Assembly (NCBI GenBank): GCA_039889035.1
Contig: JBDQQY010000021.1
Span: 1-64,000, forward strand
Reading direction: 5' to 3'
Source: Plantactinospora sp039889035
Lineage (GTDB): Bacteria > Actinomycetota > Actinomycetes > Mycobacteriales > Micromonosporaceae
Length of the DNA stretch: 64,000 bases
Shown here: piece by piece, positions 57,422 through 64,000 of the stretch
How the letters are laid out: each line of letters begins with the position of its first letter
How positions within the stretch are numbered: the stretch's first letter is position 1
Made by a program: the position numbers and the translations under genes
The notes under the pieces: generated by a model
Databases searched by the model: none
Told to the model about the DNA's origin: nothing
Seen by the model: the letters and a program-made list of their open reading frames with translations, nothing else

Positions 57422-57879
57422 ACCGCCGCGTCCTCGGCGAGCGGCACAGCGGGACGACCACGGGCAGGTGGCGGCCGGTACTGGTCCGGGGCGGGCTGGT
57501 GCTGCTCGGCGTGCTGCACCTCTCCTGGGGGGTGCCCGCCGTGCTGGCACCGCGCTGGTTCTTCGACAACTTCCCCGGCTTCGGGCTCTCCTGGACGGCC
57601 GGCTACCCGCCGTACAACTCGCACCTGATGACCGACGTCGGGGCGGCGTTCCTGACCCTGGGCGCGATGCTGCTGGCCGCCGCCTGGTTCGACGACCGGC
57701 GGGTCACCGCCGTGGTGCTGAGCGGGCTGCTGATCTTCAGTACCGTGCACCTGGTCTTCCACCTGGCGCACATCGGCACGCTGAGCAGTTCCGATCTGCT
57801 CGCCAGCCGGGGCACGCTGCTGCTCGGCGTACTCGGCCCCGGCGCGCTGCTCGTGCTGGACCGGCGTCCTCGGGCGTAG
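57418..57879 (+). CDS. Four-span membrane protein, DUF4345-like
   Basis: A 153-residue membrane protein with four helices. The start MNRRVLGERHSGTTTG is followed by LVRGGLVLLGVLHLSWGVPA, PGFGLSWTAGYPPYNSHLMT, and a final FHLAHIGTL and LLLGVLGPGALLVL. It resembles DUF4345-type proteins. The ATG overlaps the GTPase stop by ATGA, so it belongs to that unit and may serve as a membrane partner. Its role is unknown. Confidence 0.72.
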   Translation: MNRRVLGERHSGTTTGRWRPVLVRGGLVLLGVLHLSWGVPAVLAPRWFFDNFPGFGLSWTAGYPPYNSHLMTDVGAAFLTLGAMLLAAAWFDDRRVTAVVLSGLLIFSTVHLVFHLAHIGTLSSSDLLASRGTLLLGVLGPGALLVLDRRPRA

Positions 57880-57888
57880 GGTCGGTCC

Positions 57889-59118
57889 ATGGCCTCGCCT
57901 CGGACCCCCTTTGAAGCCGTGCTGCATGCCGCCCGCGACGTGACCAAGCTCGACTGCGCGCTCGACGCCGAGATGCTCGGCACCGCACTGCTGGGCAGCG
58001 TCTACGCGATCGCGGAGGAAGATCGCAACAGTGCCGTCCGGCACTTCGTGAGCGATTTCCTCTCCGCCACGTCCCGTCGGCGTACCGCCGCCGCGACCAC
58101 GATCCGGACCGTCTTCGCGGCCCTGGTGCCGGACGCCGCCGGCGCCGCCTCGGTCAAGCCGGGCGCGCAGGCGCCGTCCTGGTCGGGCCAGCTCGGCAAG
58201 GTACGCCTGACCGGCAGCTACGCCTACGGCGACGTGTACGGCGACCAGACCTCCTACCTCGCCACCTTCGCCTACGACGACAGCGCGTCGGGCGGCCCGG
58301 AGCACGCCGTGGTGGCCCTGGTGGACCACAACATCGGCATCACCAAGGACGTCTTCGTCGGCGGCCCCGCCGAGCGGATCCTCGGTCAGGTCCGGGAGAT
58401 GTGTGCCGGCGACGCGCTGACCTGGTTCCGCGAGGAGGATCCGGCCCGGCTGCGCGGCGAGGTGGCCCGGCACCTGGTCATCACCGACGAGCTGGGGGAC
58501 CTGCCCGACGAGGGCTCGCTGGCCACCGACCGGACCCTGGTCGGCGCCCGGCTGGCGCTGCTGCCCCCGCCCGCGCCGGACGCCACCGTCGCCGACGAGC
58601 CGGAGCCGCTCTCCACGGCCGAGCGGGACCGGCTGGTCCGGTCCTTCCTCGCCTCGCCCGAGGCCGCCCGGTTCGGGCTGCCCGAGGTGCCCGAGGCCGA
58701 CCTCGCCTCGCTGCACTTCTGCCTCAGCCTGGTGTTGGACCACTCGGCGACCTTCTCCGACCCGGACCCGCTGCGGTGGAGTCCGGCGGTGGCCGGGCTG
58801 TTCCTGCTCGACTGGGTGCACCGGCGGGCGGTGCTCGACATGGACGACGCGGCGATGCTGCCCCGGGTGGTCCGGAGCTGGGCCGCGTACGCCGCCCGGC
58901 TGCGGGGACTGCCGGCCGAGGCGGCGACCCAGACCGACACCTCGATCGAGGAGATGGTGCCGGAGTTCGTCCGGCTCTATACCACCGGGGAGCGGCGCAG
59001 CCCGGCGACGGCGGCGGTGGCCCAGCTCATCGCCGACGGCGTCGATCCGAACGACCCGGCGGCGCTGGACGCCTGGATCGAGGCGAACCGGCAGCGCATG
59101 GACGACGAGCCGGCATAG
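57889..59118 (+). CDS. Conserved hypothetical protein, 409 residues
   Basis: A soluble 409-residue protein. The start FEAVLHAARDVTKLDCALDA and the later GGPEHAVVALVDHNIGITKD and YAYGDVYGDQTSYLATFAYD are recognisable as an actinobacterial protein set without a named domain. No catalytic signature is visible. It starts 9 bp after the membrane protein gene and could be the fourth gene of the unit, although the tight overlaps end here. The stop at 59118 faces the convergent Uma2 gene 6 bp away. Confidence 0.65.
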   Translation: MASPRTPFEAVLHAARDVTKLDCALDAEMLGTALLGSVYAIAEEDRNSAVRHFVSDFLSATSRRRTAAATTIRTVFAALVPDAAGAASVKPGAQAPSWSGQLGKVRLTGSYAYGDVYGDQTSYLATFAYDDSASGGPEHAVVALVDHNIGITKDVFVGGPAERILGQVREMCAGDALTWFREEDPARLRGEVARHLVITDELGDLPDEGSLATDRTLVGARLALLPPPAPDATVADEPEPLSTAERDRLVRSFLASPEAARFGLPEVPEADLASLHFCLSLVLDHSATFSDPDPLRWSPAVAGLFLLDWVHRRAVLDMDDAAMLPRVVRSWAAYAARLRGLPAEAATQTDTSIEEMVPEFVRLYTTGERRSPATAAVAQLIADGVDPNDPAALDAWIEANRQRMDDEPA

Positions 59119-59124
59119 CGGCGG

Positions 59125-59739
59125 TCAGCCCTCCCCGACCGGCTGGCCCAGCAGCTTCGCGCGGCGGGCGGTCAGCGCGGGCAGGTCCACCCGGACCGGC
59201 CACGGGTGCCCGGTCGCGAAGGGCTCGGTGGTGTAGTGGGTGACGTACCGGTATTTCCGGCTGCCCTGGCCGAGCACCAGCTCGGCCAGGGAGATGGTCG
59301 GCTTCTCCTCCTCCGGCACCACGATCCAGTACGCCGGCACCCCGGCCCGGGCGTAGAGGGCCCGCTTGGTCTCGGTGTCCCGTAGCGCCGAGGTCGGTGA
59401 CACCACCTCGACCACCAGCAGCGCGTCGACGATCGGGAACGGGGTACGCCGCAGGTGCTCCGCCCGGGTCACCACCACGTCCGGCCGCGGCTCGTTGTGC
59501 GCGTCGACAGTGGTCGACTGGTCGGTGCCGACCGCGAACTCATCAGACGGACACGAATCCTCCAGGATGTTGGCGATCCACCGGGCGATGGTGTTGTGGT
59601 CGATCGTGGCCGAGGGGGACACGATGATGCTCCCGTCAATCAGCTCGTAGCGCCGGCCGTCATCGGGCAGGGCGTGCAGGTCTGCCGTGGTGTAGCCGTG
59701 CGGGCCGGGCCGGTCGAGGGCGATCGGGGCGGCACTCAT
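59125..59739 (-). CDS. Uma2-family (DUF820) endonuclease-fold protein
   Basis: A 204-residue protein with a PD-(D/E)XK fold of the Uma2 type. RYELIDGSIIVSPSATIDHN is the N-terminal signature, PRPDVVVTR contains the catalytic Asp, and LVVEVVSPTSALRDTETKRA the following Glu-x-Val and Lys. The active site seems complete. Uma2 proteins are abundant in actinobacteria and cyanobacteria, and their biological function is unclear. ATG 59739 has GGAGGT upstream. It stands alone. Confidence 0.87.
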   Translation of the reverse strand: MSAAPIALDRPGPHGYTTADLHALPDDGRRYELIDGSIIVSPSATIDHNTIARWIANILEDSCPSDEFAVGTDQSTTVDAHNEPRPDVVVTRAEHLRRTPFPIVDALLVVEVVSPTSALRDTETKRALYARAGVPAYWIVVPEEEKPTISLAELVLGQGSRKYRYVTHYTTEPFATGHPWPVRVDLPALTARRAKLLGQPVGEG

Positions 59740-59847
59740 CGGAGAACCTCCGGGATCGGTCGGGGAAGCCACGAGGTCAAGGCTACGGGTGGGACGTTCA
59801 CGGGCGCCACGCTAACGGAGAGCACCGACAGTTTCACGCAACGACGA

Positions 59848-59875
59848 ACGGGGCGGCGCGAGTGCGCCGCCCCGT
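59848..59875 (-). terminator. Terminator after M28 peptidase
   Basis: A perfect 12-bp stem (ACGGGGCGGCGC and complement) with a 4-base loop, 15 bp beyond the peptidase stop codon on the minus strand. Confidence 0.75.
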
Positions 59876-59890
59876 CCCGTGCCGGTACCG

Positions 59891-61423
59891 CTAGATCGCG
59901 ACCTCGTGGTCGTCGTGCAGGCCGCCGCCGCCACCGGCCGGCGCGGTGGTGCCGCCGGTCGGCCCGGTCAGCGGAGTGTTCAGGCTGCGGGTGTCGTAGG
60001 CGTACGTGATGAGCGCGTGCGCGACCGCGTCGGACATCTCGTCGATCGCCTTCAGGCTGATGTTGTCGATGTTGTCGCAGGCCTGGTGGTAGCACGAGTC
60101 GTAGGGGGCACCTGCGGTGCCGCCGTAGACCTGGGCCTCCTCGGCCGTCTTGACCAGCTCGGCCCCGGTGAAGAGGCCGCCGGACGGGATGTCCACCCCG
60201 GCCGCGATGAACGGTCCGTAGTCACTGCGCCCGGAGAACGGCGTCTCGGCCGAGGCCAGCCGCTGCGACCGGAAGTAGTCGTGGAAGAGCTTCTCGATCG
60301 CTCCCGAGCCGGGCGGGCCGGCCGCGGACCCGGTGCCGGGCGGGAAGGCCGAGTTGTCACCGTCGTAGACGAACCGGACGTAGTTCGGCGAACCGACCAT
60401 GTCGAAGTTCAGGTAGAGGGCGATCTTGTCCAGCTCCGCCTGCGGCAGGTTGGCGATGTAGTACGTCGAGCCGACCAGGTTGGCCTCCTCGGCGCCCCAG
60501 AGCGCGAACCGGACCTTGTTCCTGGTGGGGAACCAGCGCATCTGCTCGGCGATCTCCAGCAGGGCTCCGCTGCCGCTGCCGTTGTCGTTGATGCCCGGGC
60601 CCTCCGGTACCGAGTCAAGGTGCGCACCCGCCATCACCACGTTGCCCGGGTCGCCCCAGCGCGACTCGGCGAAGATGTTCTCGGTGGTGGCCTGGCCCCG
60701 GAAGGTGTCGGTGAAGACCCGCAGGGTCAGACCGGCGGCGACCTGGCCGACCAGCTCCTGGCCGAGCGCCTGCGAGACGCCGACGGCGGCGAAGTCCAGG
60801 GTGTACGTGTTGCCGAGGGTCCCGGAGAGGTCACCCGGGATGTTGTTGTAGATGATCACCGCCGCCGCGCCGGCCGCCGCCGCCGTGCTGGCCTTCTGCC
60901 CGAACGGGCAGGTGCCCCGGCTGATCACGACGATCGTGCCGACGTTGGCCGGGCCGAAGTCGCCCGGTTCGCAGCCCTGGGAGTCACCGGTCGGCACGCT
61001 GGCCGGGGCGGTCACGTCGGCGCTGCCCGAGTAGCTCATGATCCGATGTGGCAGGTCGCCGGCGGGCGCCGAGACCCGTTCCAGTTCGGACGGAGTGTTG
61101 ATCAAAAAGGTCTGGAAGTCGAACGCCTGCCGGGTGACGCGGTATCCGGCATTCCGGAACACCTTTTCCGCGTAGTCGACCGACTTGTCATATCCGGGCG
61201 CGCCCGAGGCGCGGTTGCCGTTGTTGCGGTCCGCGATTTTCTGTAGCTCTTTGAGATGCTTGTGTACGCCCTTGGCCGTGACGGCCTTGCGCAGCACCCA
61301 GGAGCCGAGGCTCCCGAGGCCGGAGCTGGCCTGTGCCGGCGCGGGCGCCGCCACCACCGCGAGCGCTGTCACGAGCGTGGTGGCCAGTAAGCCACGGCTC
61401 CACCTGTTGCTGGTGCGACCCAC
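59891..61423 (-). CDS. Secreted M28 zinc aminopeptidase with PA domain
   Basis: A 510-residue exported peptidase. The signal peptide (NRWSRGLLATTLVTALAVVA to QASS) is followed by a propeptide-like stretch, a PA domain (SQGCEPGDFGPANVGTIVVI, GTCPFGQKASTAAAAGAAAV) and the M28 domain. Zinc ligands are His in GAHLDS, Asp in NDNGSGSG, Glu in GAEEANLVG, Asp in NFDMVG and His in CYHQACDN. It resembles the Streptomyces griseus aminopeptidase group. GTG 61423 with GGGAGG upstream was preferred over GTG 61444. It probably scavenges N-terminal amino acids outside the cell. Confidence 0.92.
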   Translation of the reverse strand: MGRTSNRWSRGLLATTLVTALAVVAAPAPAQASSGLGSLGSWVLRKAVTAKGVHKHLKELQKIADRNNGNRASGAPGYDKSVDYAEKVFRNAGYRVTRQAFDFQTFLINTPSELERVSAPAGDLPHRIMSYSGSADVTAPASVPTGDSQGCEPGDFGPANVGTIVVISRGTCPFGQKASTAAAAGAAAVIIYNNIPGDLSGTLGNTYTLDFAAVGVSQALGQELVGQVAAGLTLRVFTDTFRGQATTENIFAESRWGDPGNVVMAGAHLDSVPEGPGINDNGSGSGALLEIAEQMRWFPTRNKVRFALWGAEEANLVGSTYYIANLPQAELDKIALYLNFDMVGSPNYVRFVYDGDNSAFPPGTGSAAGPPGSGAIEKLFHDYFRSQRLASAETPFSGRSDYGPFIAAGVDIPSGGLFTGAELVKTAEEAQVYGGTAGAPYDSCYHQACDNIDNISLKAIDEMSDAVAHALITYAYDTRSLNTPLTGPTGGTTAPAGGGGGLHDDHEVAI

Positions 61424-61815
61424 GCTGCCTCCCTGTCGGGTCACCGGGGTTACCGGTCTTATTGAGGGAGGTCAGCATAGCTATGCGTCACTGGCCGGTG
61501 AATAGTCCACACGAGTGCGCTTACCGCCCGGTAGTGCGGGACCCCGGCCAATGATCGGCCATCGATGGCCGGCGGGCCACGACCTGGGAGAGCAGGCCGG
61601 GCCCGCCGGCACCACCGGTGAGCGGCCTGGCCCCCCGCCAGCCGATCAGGGCGGCGGCGCTGGCCCGGAGGCCAGCGCCGCCGAAGGCCGTCGTTGCCGG
61701 TCGACGACCTTGTTCCGGTAGTTCGGTCCGGCCGGTGAGTGCGGGACCGAATCCTTTCTCGTCCTAGTGACGATAACCGCTGTGATAGCTTCTCGTCAAG
61801 GTGGTGATAATTCAG
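61424..61815. other. Divergent intergenic region
   Basis: A 392-bp region between the peptidase and Nudix genes. It holds a 12-bp perfect palindrome GCATAGCTATGC (61475-61486) about 52 bp before the peptidase start, overlapping a likely -10; a 12-bp hairpin GGCGGCGCTGGC at 61653-61682; and an operator-like repeat at 61759-61773. No gene is supported in between. Confidence 0.5.
61759..61773. promoter_or_regulatory. Putative autoregulatory site of the Nudix regulator
   Basis: TCGTC, 5 bases, GACGA: an inverted repeat flanked by TTC and TAA, 42 bp before the ATG. A half-site TCTCGTC recurs at 61791-61797. NrtR-type regulators bind short inverted repeats in front of their own operons. Confidence 0.4.
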
Positions 61816-62511
61816 ATGGCCGAATTTCCGCCGTTCGCCGTGACCGTCGACCTGGTGGTCCTCACCGTGCGGGCGGACGAGCTCTGCATCCTGCTGGTAC
61901 GCCGGGGCGTGCCGCCGTACCACGATCGCTGGGCGCTGCCTGGCGGGTTCGTCGGTTTCGACGAGGACCTGCCGGACGCCGCCGCCCGGGAACTGACCGA
62001 GGAGACCGGAGTTCCCGAACCAATCGGCCATCTCGAACAGTTGGGCACGTACGGGTCACCGAAGCGGGACCCCCGGGGTCGGGTGGTCACCGTGGCGTAC
62101 CTGGCGCTGCTGCCGGACCTACCGCCTCCGGTGGCCGGCACGGATGCCGCGGCGGCGGACTGGCTGCCGGTATCCCGGGTCGCCGACGCCCAACTCGCCT
62201 TCGACCACGACGTCATCCTGGCCGACGGGCTCGAACGGGCCCGGGCGAAGCTTGAGTACACCCCGCTGGCCACCGCGTTCTGTCCGCCGGAGTTCACCAT
62301 CGCCCGGCTGCGTACGGTCTACGAGACCGTCTGGGGCGGCCGGTTGGACCCGCGCAACTTCCACCGCAAGGTCACCAGTACCCCCGGCTTCGTGGAGCCG
62401 GCCGGTCGGGTCACCGAGGGCGACCGGGGCCGGCCCGCCCAGCTCTTCCGGCGCGGTCCGGCCGAACTGCTGCACCCACCGATGCTCCGCCCCTCGGTCA
62501 CCCGGAGCTGA
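61816..62511 (+). CDS. Nudix hydrolase-winged helix protein (NrtR-like)
   Basis: A 231-residue protein with an N-terminal Nudix domain and C-terminal winged helix (TAFCPPEFTIARLRTVYETV, NFHRKVTSTPGFVEP), the NrtR architecture. NrtR proteins regulate NAD or sugar pathways by sensing ADP-ribose-like ligands. The Nudix box (44-66) is complete: GFVGFDE, then RELTEETGV, so hydrolysis is possible, whereas many regulators have lost it. ATG 61816 starts the conserved AEFPPFAVTVDLVVL; GTG 61801 is an alternative. No NAD gene lies next to it. Confidence 0.85.
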   Translation: MAEFPPFAVTVDLVVLTVRADELCILLVRRGVPPYHDRWALPGGFVGFDEDLPDAAARELTEETGVPEPIGHLEQLGTYGSPKRDPRGRVVTVAYLALLPDLPPPVAGTDAAAADWLPVSRVADAQLAFDHDVILADGLERARAKLEYTPLATAFCPPEFTIARLRTVYETVWGGRLDPRNFHRKVTSTPGFVEPAGRVTEGDRGRPAQLFRRGPAELLHPPMLRPSVTRS

Positions 62512-62583
62512 GCCGCGGCCCACCTTCACCGCATCCGTCACCGGACCGCCCGGCTGGGCGCGCCGACTGGGCAGCTCGACGGC

Positions 62584-62697
62584 GTCGGCCCCGATTGCTC
62601 CGCGCCGCCGGACGGCCGCCACGACAGGCAACTCGTCAACGTAGGCCCCGACTGGTCCGCGCCGCCGGACGGCCGCCGCGAGGGGCGGTTCGACGGT
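62584..62697 (+). repeat. Two 57-bp tandem repeats
   Basis: Two copies of 57 bp start near 62584 and 62641; the shared core is GGCCCCGAYTGSTCCGCGCC followed by GCCGGACGGCCGCC. In one frame both give VGPDxSAPPDGR, and the frame stops at 62715 after FDGVTPGG. There is no start codon with a ribosome site, so this is a protein-like remnant or a non-coding repeat. Confidence 0.6.
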
Positions 62698-62716
62698 GTC
62701 ACTCCCGGGGGATGAC

Positions 62717-63517
62717 TCAGGACGCGCTGCCGGCCGGCGGGGTGCCGGGTACCGGTGCGGGGGTCGGTGCGGGGGTGGCCGGATGGCCGGTCGGTCCCGG
62801 GGTGGCGCTCGGGCCCGCCGAGGCCGTAGCGCCCGGCGGGGGCACCGGGCTGGTCGGCGGAGCGGGGGACGGTTCCGGTGCGGCGGGGACGGACGGCGTG
62901 CCAGTCGGCGCCGGTGACCTGGTCGGCGCGGCGGACGGCGTCCCGGTCGGGGAGCCGGACGACGGCGACGGCACGGGAGACGGCGACGTCACCGGGGGCG
63001 GGGACGAGGCGGGCGACTGGGCCGGTGGCCGGACGGTCGGAGGCAGCGGGGTACCGGACCCGTTCGCACCGGGCGGGCCGATCTCCGGCGGCACCCGGCC
63101 GGGGTCGCCCGCGGACAGCGAAGCCCGGTCGGGCAGGGCGCCGGTCGGGACGGGGAACGGCAGCCAGCCGGTCTGCTCGGATCTGGCACCCGTACCGGCC
63201 GGTCCCGGTTCCACCAGCGGCGGCACGGTCGGGTAGCCCGGCCGTGCACCCGGCGAGGGTGGGACGAACGGGGTGGCGTCGGCCGGGCGCATCCCGTCGG
63301 AGACGGTCGCCGAGCCGCTGCCGATGGCGGCCAGGATCGGCAACGAAGAGGTGCCGGCCAGCAGTGCGACCGTGAACAGGTACCGGCGGGCCGGGCCGGC
63401 GAGCCCTTCCGCCCGGTGCACCCCGGTCACCCTCCGATATCCGACGTGCGCGCCGCCGGACCGGCGGTGCCGGGCCAGCAGCGCGGGAGCCGGGGGCTCG
63501 TAACCGTGGTTGGGCAC
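62717..63517 (-). CDS. Pro/Ser/Thr-rich membrane-anchored protein
   Basis: A 266-residue protein with a ~45-residue basic N-terminus, one hydrophobic segment (about 46-66: YLFTVALLAGTSSLPILAAI) and a long extracellular stalk of Pro, Ser, Thr and Ala ending APVPGTPPAGSAS. It lacks any globular domain. It may be a cell-surface stalk or spacer, possibly glycosylated. The GTG start at 63517 has GAGGAG upstream. Function unknown. Confidence 0.65.
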   Translation of the reverse strand: MPNHGYEPPAPALLARHRRSGGAHVGYRRVTGVHRAEGLAGPARRYLFTVALLAGTSSLPILAAIGSGSATVSDGMRPADATPFVPPSPGARPGYPTVPPLVEPGPAGTGARSEQTGWLPFPVPTGALPDRASLSAGDPGRVPPEIGPPGANGSGTPLPPTVRPPAQSPASSPPPVTSPSPVPSPSSGSPTGTPSAAPTRSPAPTGTPSVPAAPEPSPAPPTSPVPPPGATASAGPSATPGPTGHPATPAPTPAPVPGTPPAGSAS

Positions 63518-64000
63518 GGAAAACTCCTCGTCGTCGGCGGCGCGGGCCAGGCGGCGGCCGGGTGGTACGGATCGCGGCGAGGGTGATGCCGCCGCTACCT
63601 ACAGTGGCCGAGTAACCCTGCGTTGGCCAGCGTCACACAGCGTGTCAGCGATCGAGTTTCGGTGGACTGGATGTTCGTACCCGATCAAATCGGTTGATGT
63701 GGTGCGAAGCCGGCAGTGGTCCGGATCCGACCGAGGCCGAGCTGTAGCGGTACCGACCTGCTCTGCGAATATGGAGCCGACGGCAACGCGGCCGCGACCT
63801 TCGCGCACCCCCGCGGCAGGCAGGACGTGGTGCCGGCGCTCGATGGACCAGGCTCGGCCAGAATCTGGTCCATGCCGCGTGGCTACCCCTACCGGGGCCA
63901 GGCGCGGCAGCCACCCCCGGTCCGGCAGCAGCCGGACGGGCGCACCAGCTGCGCGGTCGGGACACCCCCGGTGCCGACGCACGAACGACAGGGAGATAGG
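63518..64000. other. Right-edge region without a supported gene
   Basis: No convincing coding sequence was found in 483 bp. A 9-bp inverted repeat ATGGACCAG/CTGGTCCAT (63843-63851 and 63865-63873) may be an operator or hairpin. The last bases, CAGGGAGATAGG, could be a ribosome binding site for a gene starting beyond the window. Confidence 0.4.

Noticed and set aside
63872..64000. Open frame from ATG 63872 to the window end (MPRGYPYRGQARQPPP)
   Set aside because: It has no ribosome binding site and a non-protein-like Pro/Arg/Gln composition. It may be chance; a gene starting after the window is more likely given the terminal AGGGAG.
1..64000. tRNA, rRNA or CRISPR array
   Set aside because: No tRNA T-loop and acceptor pairing, no rRNA core sequence and no regularly spaced palindromic repeat with unique spacers was seen. 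The tandem repeats found lack spacers.

Overview
The window is chromosomal DNA of a high-GC actinobacterium, most likely of the family Micromonosporaceae (Micromonospora or Plantactinospora type). The evidence is very high GC with third positions almost always G or C, frequent GTG and TTG starts behind GGAGG sites, HspR/HAIR control of heat-shock genes, and actinobacterial families such as DUF3151, SigE-type sigma factors and the fadA2-fabG4-htdX locus. No rRNA, tRNA or CRISPR array was seen. The only mobile DNA is the first 22 codons of an IS30-like transposase at the left edge.

Layout. 1-3.8 kb (minus): the IS30-like end, a sugar ABC permease with both permease halves in one chain, an MFS exporter and a short ArsR-type fragment. 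3.8-13.1 kb: lipid metabolism. fadA2 diverges from fabG4-htdX, and a TetR repressor diverges from an SCP2 / acyl-CoA dehydrogenase / acyl-CoA ligase operon. Both divergent promoters carry a TTACNCGCGNGTAA-like site, which suggests one regulon. A secreted pectate lyase with a perfect LacI-type palindrome sits between them. 13.1-23.7 kb: housekeeping genes purD, purA, DUF3151, a LOG-family protein and fba, plus a diacylglycerol-kinase-like gene and a 912-residue proline-rich MinD/EspI-like ATPase. 23.9-29.9 kb: cell-envelope genes, namely a holin-like membrane protein, a glycosyltransferase, a SigE-type sigma factor coupled to an LCP protein, and an LPXTG surface protein.

30-34.2 kb holds the Hen1-Pnkp RNA-repair operon. 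hen1 carries an in-frame TGA where a conserved Trp codon (TGG) is expected; its frame then continues 85 codons and ends in an ATGA overlap with pnkp. 34.4-39.8 kb: DedA, a class II aldolase with a large insertion, ArsR, pyrE, an SDR and small membrane or hypothetical proteins. 40-45 kb: clpB with its HAIR operator, a decayed lipoprotein gene and the khtTU K+/H+ antiporter pair. 45-48.8 kb: three tandem secreted DUF4360 paralogues with matching upstream elements, then a 23-bp tandem repeat. 48.8-53.6 kb: the dnaK-grpE-dnaJ-hspR operon behind two HAIR-like sites. 53.8-63.5 kb: two coupled P-loop GTPases with a membrane protein, a large hypothetical protein, a Uma2 nuclease-fold protein, a secreted M28 aminopeptidase, a Nudix/winged-helix regulator and a proline-rich anchored protein.

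Functional links. HspR (48.8 kb) very probably represses dnaK and clpB through HAIR sites. The TetR protein probably represses the fatty-acid genes. The least understood parts are the DUF4360 triplet and the interrupted hen1.
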